From positions 1 through 23,665 of the IMG/VR virus record IMGVR_UViG_3300010151_000166: a stretch of DNA of 23,665 nucleotides, one strand, 5' to 3'. The DNA is from a virus. The position numbers and the translations under genes were made by a program. Positions 1-6,600 of the stretch are shown in pieces. Under the pieces are notes generated by a model, which saw nothing but the letters and a program-made list of their open reading frames with translations, made no database searches and was not told the DNA's origin. Positions within the stretch are counted from its first letter, which is position 1. Every line of letters begins with the position of its first letter.

Positions 1-69
1 AATTCGCTCAAGAAGTTTCGCAAGAGATATTATAATTTCAAGCAAGATTGGGAAGATGGCACAATATGA
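1..69 (+). CDS. 3' end of an upstream gene (partial)
   Basis: Frame 1 is open from the left edge and ends at TGA 67-69, giving a short basic, aromatic tail (ending ...FKQDWEDGTI). The stop overlaps the ATG at 66 of the next gene in an ATGA arrangement, which is typical of translationally coupled phage genes and is the main reason to prefer this frame. The competing frame 2 is also open to a TAA at 74-76 but gives a less gene-like tail and a longer overlap. Only 22 residues are visible, so no function can be assigned. Confidence 0.5.
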   Translation, partial: NSLKKFRKRYYNFKQDWEDGTI

Positions 70-356
70 GCAATAAAAATTTAGAAACTCTAATCGATGA
101 AGCGCTAGATAATATTCGTGACGATAGAAAAGTTGCGAGAGAGTTTTTAAATGAGATTGCCAACCAGATTGCAAAGGATTCAGAACAGAACAAGTATTTA
201 AGTCCCGTGGCAGCCAAGCATATCGAAACGATGCAGAGATCAAACGAACAATTGGTTAAACTGATTGGTTTGCGACAGAAAGGACAAACACAGCAAGTAG
301 GACTCACAGAAGAAGACAAGAACGATTTATTTGATTTGATTCAGAGCGCCCCCTAA
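66..356 (+). CDS. Small helical phage protein, unknown function
   Basis: A 96-residue protein starting MSNKNLETLIDEALDNI. It is almost wholly charged and predicted helical, with no cysteines, signal peptide or membrane segment. I chose the ATG at 66 over an in-frame TTG at 48: the ATG overlaps the upstream stop (ATGA) and has GGAAGA at 51-56 about 9 nt upstream, whereas the TTG would overlap the neighbour more. The stop TAA at 354-356 overlaps the next ATG (TAATG). The pattern of a helical N-terminus, a central segment with a conserved-looking AAKHIETMQRSNEQLVKL stretch and a polar tail is compatible with a small oligomerising phage protein such as a terminase small subunit or an assembly chaperone. 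That is a guess from shape only; I do not recognise the family. Confidence 0.75.
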   Translation: MSNKNLETLIDEALDNIRDDRKVAREFLNEIANQIAKDSEQNKYLSPVAAKHIETMQRSNEQLVKLIGLRQKGQTQQVGLTEEDKNDLFDLIQSAP

Positions 357-1435
357 TGTCTAAAAGTACAGATTGGAAACAAGCTAATTACGCCATTTGG
401 TCCCGCCGTCGCGCCCAAGATACTTATGGAAAGAACAATATATTTAAAGCGAGGGCGCTTACACAAGGATTTGTTTTGACGCCTGCGATGGCCAAGGGCC
501 TTGAGGCCACGCGCGCTGGCAAGGAAGGAGACGACAAAGACACTCGACATGTTAGAATGTATTTTATAGGTAGAATATTGGGCCCAAATTCGCCACACAA
601 ATTTTTACCAGATCCCTGTGACCCGATTTTTACAGATGCAGAAACTACTGCATGTGCCTTGAATGCGATTTCCCTCCATACAATCTTCATTACAACAAAA
701 GATTTTAATTATGGTGATAAGGATGCTATATCCCCTAATGATATTTTTAATGTTGCTTTAAAGGCTGGCACTGGCAATGCGCCATATAATTTACAAGTTG
801 GAATGGCCTTGAATAGAAATAAGAAATTTCAGGCAAGGAACAACAAAGATGATACAGAAAATTGTAAAAAGTTAAGTAGTATGGATTTTGCAGGTGCCAT
901 TGACTGCGGCATGCCCACACCTGATCCGAAGACGAGTACAATCGCTGGTCAAAGTGTGACAAATGGCAAGTTGCCGAGTGATATGTTGGCAGGAGTTGAT
1001 ACAAATAATTCGAGTGCCGGCACCGTTCTGGCCGCCGCCGTTTCTGATTTTAATAAGATGGCTGCTGCCTTTAAAACAAATTTCGTAGAGAAGTTCCCAC
1101 TAAATAATGGATATCGTAGTTACGCAGATCAGGTCAAGGTTGCATGCATGTATGCCAGCGAACCAGGGCGCGCCGCAGAACCCGGCACTTCAAATCATGG
1201 CTGGGGCCTGGCTTTTGACATGAATGTTCCCGGCGAGGGGAACACCACCGCACAGTTCGCGCATGCTTATTATATATGGATGGCGGCCAACGCGGGAGAT
1301 TATGGATGGGTTAACCCATCATGGGCCCGCCAAGATTGCAATTCGGCCGTCCAGAAGTGCAAGGCAGAGCCTTGGCATTGGGAATATACCAAACCGACAA
1401 CACCACCTCTCGCTGAGACTGACGCCTCCGAATAG
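356..1435 (+). CDS. Baseplate/tail-associated M15 (VanY-type) peptidase with N-terminal adapter module
   Basis: A 359-residue, two-part protein. Residues 1-156 form a module shared with the next gene, including GRILGPNSPH at 72-81 and YNLQVGMAL from 144. A polar linker (about 157-235) leads to a C-terminal domain with the signature of zinc D,D-/L,D-peptidases of family M15: GYRS with Arg254, then HGWGLAFD with His281 and Asp288, then EPWHWEY with Glu338 and His341. In VanY-like enzymes these are the two His and one Asp zinc ligands and the catalytic Glu. The expected reaction is hydrolysis of peptide bonds in peptidoglycan stems or cross-links. Having no signal peptide or holin beside it, and sitting in a baseplate operon, it is better explained as a virion-borne wall-opening enzyme than a free lysis endolysin, though endolysin remains possible. 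The shared module may be an OB-fold-like hub part (inference). Start is coupled to the upstream stop (TAATG). Confidence 0.85.
   Translation: MSKSTDWKQANYAIWSRRRAQDTYGKNNIFKARALTQGFVLTPAMAKGLEATRAGKEGDDKDTRHVRMYFIGRILGPNSPHKFLPDPCDPIFTDAETTACALNAISLHTIFITTKDFNYGDKDAISPNDIFNVALKAGTGNAPYNLQVGMALNRNKKFQARNNKDDTENCKKLSSMDFAGAIDCGMPTPDPKTSTIAGQSVTNGKLPSDMLAGVDTNNSSAGTVLAAAVSDFNKMAAAFKTNFVEKFPLNNGYRSYADQVKVACMYASEPGRAAEPGTSNHGWGLAFDMNVPGEGNTTAQFAHAYYIWMAANAGDYGWVNPSWARQDCNSAVQKCKAEPWHWEYTKPTTPPLAETDASE
552..585 (+). repeat. Direct repeat block 1, copy A (partner 1654-1687)
   Basis: A 34-nt stretch identical at both sites. The match extends upstream by nine more identical bases (542-550 with 1644-1652) after a single mismatch at 551/1653. 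It encodes the RMYFIGRILGP core of the shared N-terminal module, in the same frame in both genes. Confidence 0.9.
787..807 (+). repeat. Direct repeat block 2, copy A (partner 1883-1903)
   Basis: A 21-nt identical stretch encoding the NLQVGMA segment at the end of the shared module. It lies close to where the two paralogous proteins diverge into different C-terminal enzymes. Confidence 0.85.
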
Positions 1436-1437
1436 GA
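1434..1437 (+). promoter_or_regulatory. Ribosome binding site for the hydrolase paralogue
   Basis: AGGA overlaps the TAG stop (1433-1435) of the upstream gene and lies 8 nt before the ATG at 1446. It decides the start: the frame is open upstream to 1224, but 1446 aligns with the start of the paralogue and has this site. Confidence 0.6.
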
Positions 1438-1445
1438 TAAAATTG

Positions 1446-2582
1446 ATGTCTGATAATACAGATAGTACAGATTGGAAAATAGCTCTTGAATTGATCTACG
1501 CAGAGTCGCCTGAAAAGCGAGATATCTACGGCAAAAATAATATATTTCAAGTAGTTGCTCTTACTAATGGATTTACTTTGACCCCGGCCATGGCCCGCGG
1601 GCTCGATAGTGCCTTTCGGGCTGGTGACAACGACAAAGGAGATACTCGACATATTAGAATGTATTTTATAGGTAGAATATTGGGCCCCCAATCCCCGCAT
1701 ATGTTTTTACCATTTCCTTATGATCCGGCCATATCTGAAAATGAGAAATGCCATCTCAATGCAATTTCGCTTCATACGACTTTTCTTACGGCAGATGATT
1801 TTGTTTTTGATTCCAAAGAACCTATCTCAAAAGGAGATATTTTTAATGTCGTTTTATTCCCTGGCACTGGAGATGATCCATTTAATTTACAAGTTGGAAT
1901 GGCATTGAGTAGAAATAAAGAAGAAACACACGCTTCTATAAAGGGGATTAGCGAATCAATACAAAATATGTCTTATGACACAACGTTCTCACCGCCCGCA
2001 GCACCAGAATTGCCTGTTACCCCAGGAGACGAATGCAAGCCATTGACCACTGGAGATGTTGCGTATCCTTGTTTAACAAACACTTCTGTAAGATTGGTTG
2101 TTTTTTATCATGGTGTAGAAAGCCACGGTAATCAAGCAGTTGTGCTTGGAAAACTTAAAGAAATTGGTATTGCCGATAATGTAATGTTTTTGATTCCCAA
2201 AGGTCGCGACAAAAATTATGCTGATGTTGAACAATCAATTGAAGAGTTGGTAAAATTAAATGGGCTCACGATAACAGATAAATATTTGGGAGCATGGAGT
2301 GGTGGTTCGGTTGGATTTAAAACGGCATTTTATTATGGCACTCGACCATGGCCCGGCGAATTTAGTGAAACCATGTTGGCGGATCCTTCTCCATTTCAAT
2401 GGACCGAGGGTGTTACATATATGGAATATAGACCAGAAAATTGGACAGGCCCAAACGCAGAACTTGGACAACAGCAGATTCCAATGGCAGAACAAATTGA
2501 AAACGCTGGAGGTAAAGCTGTCCACGTAGCTCTCGGCCATGAAGAAATTTTAGTGCAGATCTTAAAGAGATTGGCAGCATAA
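1446..2582 (+). CDS. Adapter-module protein with C-terminal alpha/beta-hydrolase-like domain
   Basis: A 378-residue protein. Residues 1 to about 158 are a close paralogue of the N-terminal module of the preceding M15 peptidase (GRILGPQSPH at 76-85; NLQVGMAL near 147-154). After a Pro-rich linker the C-terminal half is unrelated to M15. It looks like an alpha/beta hydrolase: VVFYHG with His222-Gly223 as a possible oxyanion region, GAWSGGS with a nucleophile-elbow serine at 285, LADPS with Asp313, and LGHEE with His365. The order Ser-Asp-His and the spacing fit the fold's catalytic triad. The substrate is unknown; an esterase, deacetylase or depolymerase acting on a cell-surface polymer fits a virion setting. 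The ATG at 1446 is 10 nt after the upstream stop, with AGGA 8 nt before it; a longer in-frame extension back to 1224 overlaps the M15 domain and is rejected. A non-catalytic hydrolase-like binding domain is an alternative. Confidence 0.8.
   Translation: MSDNTDSTDWKIALELIYAESPEKRDIYGKNNIFQVVALTNGFTLTPAMARGLDSAFRAGDNDKGDTRHIRMYFIGRILGPQSPHMFLPFPYDPAISENEKCHLNAISLHTTFLTADDFVFDSKEPISKGDIFNVVLFPGTGDDPFNLQVGMALSRNKEETHASIKGISESIQNMSYDTTFSPPAAPELPVTPGDECKPLTTGDVAYPCLTNTSVRLVVFYHGVESHGNQAVVLGKLKEIGIADNVMFLIPKGRDKNYADVEQSIEELVKLNGLTITDKYLGAWSGGSVGFKTAFYYGTRPWPGEFSETMLADPSPFQWTEGVTYMEYRPENWTGPNAELGQQQIPMAEQIENAGGKAVHVALGHEEILVQILKRLAA
1654..1687 (+). repeat. Direct repeat block 1, copy B (partner 552-585)
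   Basis: Second copy of the 34-nt identical block, encoding the same RMYFIGRILGP core in the hydrolase-bearing paralogue. Confidence 0.9.
1883..1903 (+). repeat. Direct repeat block 2, copy B (partner 787-807)
   Basis: Second copy of the 21-nt identical block near the end of the shared module. Confidence 0.85.
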
Positions 2583-2589
2583 TATCCTA

Positions 2590-2600
2590 AAATAAATAAA
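2590..2600 (+). promoter_or_regulatory. Candidate T4-type late promoter
   Basis: This 51-nt gap (2583-2633) is the largest in the window and holds an AATAAATAAAT run. That differs by one base from the TATAAATA late-promoter box of T4. It lies about 35-45 nt before the ATG at 2634, a suitable distance. The gap is AT-rich, so a chance match is quite possible. No hairpin terminator is visible in the gap. Confidence 0.3.
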
Positions 2601-2617
2601 TAAAATAGAACTATATA

Positions 2618-2623
2618 AAGGAG
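2618..2623 (+). promoter_or_regulatory. Strong ribosome binding site
   Basis: AAGGAG lies 10 nt upstream of the ATG at 2634 and is the best Shine-Dalgarno match in the window. It suggests independent, strong initiation at the start of a new transcription or translation block. Confidence 0.65.
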
Positions 2624-2633
2624 TAGGAACAAA

Positions 2634-3653
2634 ATGGGTAAAAGAAAATTAATTAGACAAAATTTCGTTGAATGTGATGTGGGAGATATTGGAACAAGCG
2701 TTGCCGGCGAAAGTACTGCTCCAGAACTCGTAGAAGACAGAATTAAGCAGGGGAAGCCAGTTAATCAGGCAATGGGGGGTATATTTCATACGTCTCCCCC
2801 ACATCCATTTGTTACTTTTAATTCTGCTACGAACGAGAAACGAATCGGAGCAGACGGCGCCGACATTGTTTTTGGACAAGATCGTCCAACTGGATTGTCC
2901 TCGGGCTTTGGCTTCAAGGGCATCTTTTCTCCAACAATTGATCTTGTTGTGGGTAGAGTCTCGTCGGCAAAAGATGGAGAAGGCCCATGTGAGGGAATGT
3001 TTGTTGATAACAACTTTGCTGCCGACGCCGCAAGAATATATATAAGTCGGCTGACCAAGGTAGATACAAATTTTGGTATTGTAAGAGCAGGTTCAGGAGG
3101 CAGCACCCCGGAACCCGGCCGGTCAGGAATTGTAATTAAAGCCGATAAAGTTAGAGTTATTGGCCGAGAAGGTGTAAAAATTGTTACCGGCAAAATGCAG
3201 GGCCTAAAAGCCGGCACAGACGGAGAACTTAATTCTGTCGGGGGTAAAATAGAACAGGCCCCTACCATTGAGTTAATCGCCGGCAATTATGGCGAATACC
3301 GAACAGTGTGGGGAGGAGCGGCCAACATGCGGGAACGGATTGAATATTTACAGCCAGTTATCAAGGGAATTAACATGCAAGATTGTATAAAAGAATTACG
3401 AGGCATGCTTGATCGCACATTGGCAATGCTTCAGAACTTTATAACAACCACAATAACTGCATTAGGGGTTATTGGGATCGATCCGATTCGGAGTTGGGTT
3501 CCATCGGGCTGTTCAACATCTGTGCAGATGGCGATAAACTATGCGTTAGTTCCCGTATATACTCTACAGGCAGATCTTATAGCTTTTGAGCAAAATTATC
3601 TAGAATGGTCCGGTTACAAATGGATCTGTAGTAAAAGCGTTAGGACGACTTAA
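2634..3653 (+). CDS. Putative baseplate spike-like structural protein
   Basis: A 339-residue protein with two parts. Residues from about 65 to 235 are Gly/Val/Ile-rich with alternating short strands: DIVFGQDRPTG, IDLVVGR, ARIYISR, SGIVIKADKVRVIGREGVKI. This resembles the repetitive strand pattern of phage spike or beta-helix/OB-type needles. Residues from about 235 on are helical (LQPVIKG, then a leucine-rich stretch around 260-290) and end in an aromatic, Cys-containing tail. No signal peptide or enzyme motif is seen. Its place after the two enzyme-bearing adapter proteins and before the giant baseplate-operon protein makes a spike, spike adaptor or hub-associated role reasonable, but this rests on fold pattern and context only. 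It starts after the window's strongest RBS; its stop is 2 nt before the next start. Confidence 0.75.
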   Translation: MGKRKLIRQNFVECDVGDIGTSVAGESTAPELVEDRIKQGKPVNQAMGGIFHTSPPHPFVTFNSATNEKRIGADGADIVFGQDRPTGLSSGFGFKGIFSPTIDLVVGRVSSAKDGEGPCEGMFVDNNFAADAARIYISRLTKVDTNFGIVRAGSGGSTPEPGRSGIVIKADKVRVIGREGVKIVTGKMQGLKAGTDGELNSVGGKIEQAPTIELIAGNYGEYRTVWGGAANMRERIEYLQPVIKGINMQDCIKELRGMLDRTLAMLQNFITTTITALGVIGIDPIRSWVPSGCSTSVQMAINYALVPVYTLQADLIAFEQNYLEWSGYKWICSKSVRTT

Positions 3654-3655
3654 CT

Positions 3656-6600
3656 ATGGCACGTTCAGAATTTTTACCATATCAGGATGCAGATGGCGAT
3701 GGCCTAATTGACGTTTGTGATGATGTGATGGATGTTGCGGAAGTAGAAGAATGTCCAACTTGTACACCAAATCCTTCCGCGATTGTTCCCAATTGGCGAA
3801 AATTAAAAATTTATGAACCTTTTTTAAATGAAAAAACGTGCCAGTATCAGATTACGATAACAACGCATCATACAACAACGGGCGCCCCAGAAAATGCCAA
3901 CGAGGAACAATCCGCCGCGGCCCTTAAAGAGATATATGATGAAAATGTTGAAAAAGCGATTCAAGTTTTATTAGATGTGTTTGACAAAGATGATTCTGAT
4001 GCCTCTAAGGAGGTAGTTGGAGCCACTATTGAATATACGGATTATGATTTAGCCCCTCGTCCCAAATCTAGATTAAAACTGCTTTATTCTGTGCCGTATG
4101 ATATTATAGATGGATTAGATGAAGCCTCCGGCGATGAGGATGATGAAGAGGACGATGAAAGTACTGATGTTACAGTAACATATATGGCATATGAAATGGT
4201 ACCCAAATGGCTGGATGCTAGAAAGGGCTTATCACTTTATGGCAGATATTTGAAAATTTTTCGACAGCTTGAAAATTCAAATATTTTATTTTTGAATGAT
4301 AATTCGGTTTTTAATTTAGAAGATTATGGTGATTATGGTTTTGGGGAATCCGTTTTAAAAGACTTGTTAAATCAATTGGATGACTTTTTAAGATCCAAGG
4401 GGTACAATATAGCTGGTGTTGGTGTTTTCTCGTTTGGTGGCGGCAACAGATCTATTAAAAATATAAAAGTTGAAAAAATATTTTTTAGATTTAGCAAGGA
4501 ATATGAATTAAAGAAAATAAAAGTATATACAGCGGATTGCCCAGAAGATCCTATATCCTATATAAGCAAATTATCATCACTAAAAGCTAAATCTGCATGG
4601 AAAGACCCTACAGCGGTAGCATATTGGGCCCATTTAGATGAAATAGAAGTGGATCTTAAGGCAACAACACCTCTTCCATGGTTGGATTTTGTTAAGAAAT
4701 ACACCTATCCAGAAGTGTATACAATGGCAAATGCTGAATATGATCCGGATGCAGAGGGCCCCCTTACTTGTATCGGAGAAGCGCTTGCAAGCGAAGCAAA
4801 ACAAATTGGTAGTGATGTAATGGATGAAGTATTTGGTTTGGCAGATGCAATTGCATATAAATTTCACGAAAACTTATGCACCGACGCCGCCGGCCAAGAA
4901 TCAATACTACAAAAACTAGGCCAACGGGTCGATCCGAAGACCGGTCAGTCGGAGTCAGTTGCCGCCGTCGCTCAGGCGCAGGCATACGAAGAACTAGAAG
5001 ATAGCAATCCATTTCTCTTTTATTTCTGTAATGAACTTTTAAAAAGTGTATCTGGCGGTACTACCGGCTCTGCTACTAAAAGTCCCGGTGTTAAAGCTTG
5101 GAATTCTGGATTCGCGGAATTGGTTGGCAAACTTTGGGTTTGCGGACTTTTGGATTTGTTGGCATCGGCCATTCAGTGTTTATTCGCGGGACTATCATTA
5201 GAAGAAGCTCTTGCGAGCATGGTAGAGAACGCTCTTAAAGCAATGTCAATTGATAATTTTGGTGATTTGTTTATTGGGCTCCCCCCAGAAAAACAAGCAG
5301 AGCTATCTGCCTTGGTACAGAAAAATCTTGATGAAGGTAATATTTTTAAAGAAGGATCAGCCGCCGATTTGGCCTCCGACGATGTTACGGGAAACTATAT
5401 TGCGACTGAACCATGGGCATCTGAATCAGTCATTGAAGAAGAAAAAGATAATATGACAGAGGGTTCGTATGAATCAATGACTCGCAGCGAATATGAAGAA
5501 TATACTACAGGATCTAGACGCTCCTTGGCAACCACATATGATTATGCAACTAGCGCCCAAGAAGGCACCGAAGAATTGAGTAACAGCATTTTAATGGAAG
5601 CCTATATTAAAGCACTAATAGAAGTATATTCGGAAAACTTGTTGGATTTGGTAGATGAATTAAACAAGTTTCCAGGCGCCGAGATTGTATCTTCAGTTCT
5701 CGCAACCCTCGTTTGTCCCATCCCAGCTATGTTTAATCCCAGTATAATGGACTTTGTTAAGGATCTTGAGCTTCCGTTTTGTAGAAACATGAACGAACTC
5801 GCTCTACCGAGACTCGAATGGCCTACAAACTGGTTGTCATATATTAAAGATCTCTTGGGGTCTTTGAAAGACGCAGCCATTTGGGCCCTCAATGAGCTAT
5901 TATACAGAATTCTTATTATGCTAATGGTAAAGATTTGTGAATTAATAGGAGATGCAATTTGCAAGGCGCTAGAAACTGCTGGTGATTTAGCAGCCGCATT
6001 GCCAGATCTTTTAACTGGAAGAGATAATCTCTCTAATGTAATTGGAGAATCAATTTGCGGCGATGATGCCGACGATGAAAAGGTTAATGATACAATTGCG
6101 GAAATGTTCCAATTGCTTGGGAATGGCGGCGCCGCGTTTAGTGACCAAGAACAAGTTATAGCTTTTGCTGGAGATCTTTCTTCAGCAGTTACGAAACAAG
6201 AACTAACAAACTGGATCTTGGGGGATCCTTCCGCAGCCCTTTTGGAAGTCGTAGATAATTTGATCGAGTTTGAATATCCAGATTTTAGAGACAGCATAAG
6301 AAACGAAGGAGATGCTGCGAGCTTGGGTAGAAATATAGGTAATTTGATGCCGGTAGATTTTAGGGCCGGCCTGAAAGATCTCGTAGATTCCCTTCCTAAA
6401 AATCAAATCTTGCCGGCCAATCCTAGTTTGTGTGCTAGTCCGGAACAAATTGAACAATTTTGTGAGTTAAGGGCAGAATTACTATCTGGTAGAGCCTCGC
6501 CGGAACAGATTGCTAAAATGTGTGAGGATACTCCTTCGTTGGGTGATTTAGATGATTTGGGCAAGGTTTTGCAAGATGGAATTCCGAATTACATAAAAAA

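Noticed and set aside
48-65. TTG start for the small helical gene
   Set aside because: ATG 66 overlaps the upstream stop as ATGA and has a better-placed GGAAGA site.
1224-1445. Upstream extension of the hydrolase-bearing gene
   Set aside because: The frame is open here, but it overlaps the M15 catalytic domain; the ATG at 1446 has an AGGA site and aligns with the start of its paralogue.
2583-2633. Rho-independent terminator after the hydrolase gene
   Set aside because: The gap is AT-rich but has no GC stem followed by a T run.
2786-3286. 166-codon minus-strand open frame
   Set aside because: Antisense shadow of the spike-like gene, rich in Pro/Ser as expected from reading Gly/Val/Ile codons backwards.
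5602-6297. 231-codon open frame on the minus strand
   Set aside because: It lies wholly inside the 2200-codon + strand gene, has low-complexity Ser/Ile-rich composition and no plausible neighbours on that strand.
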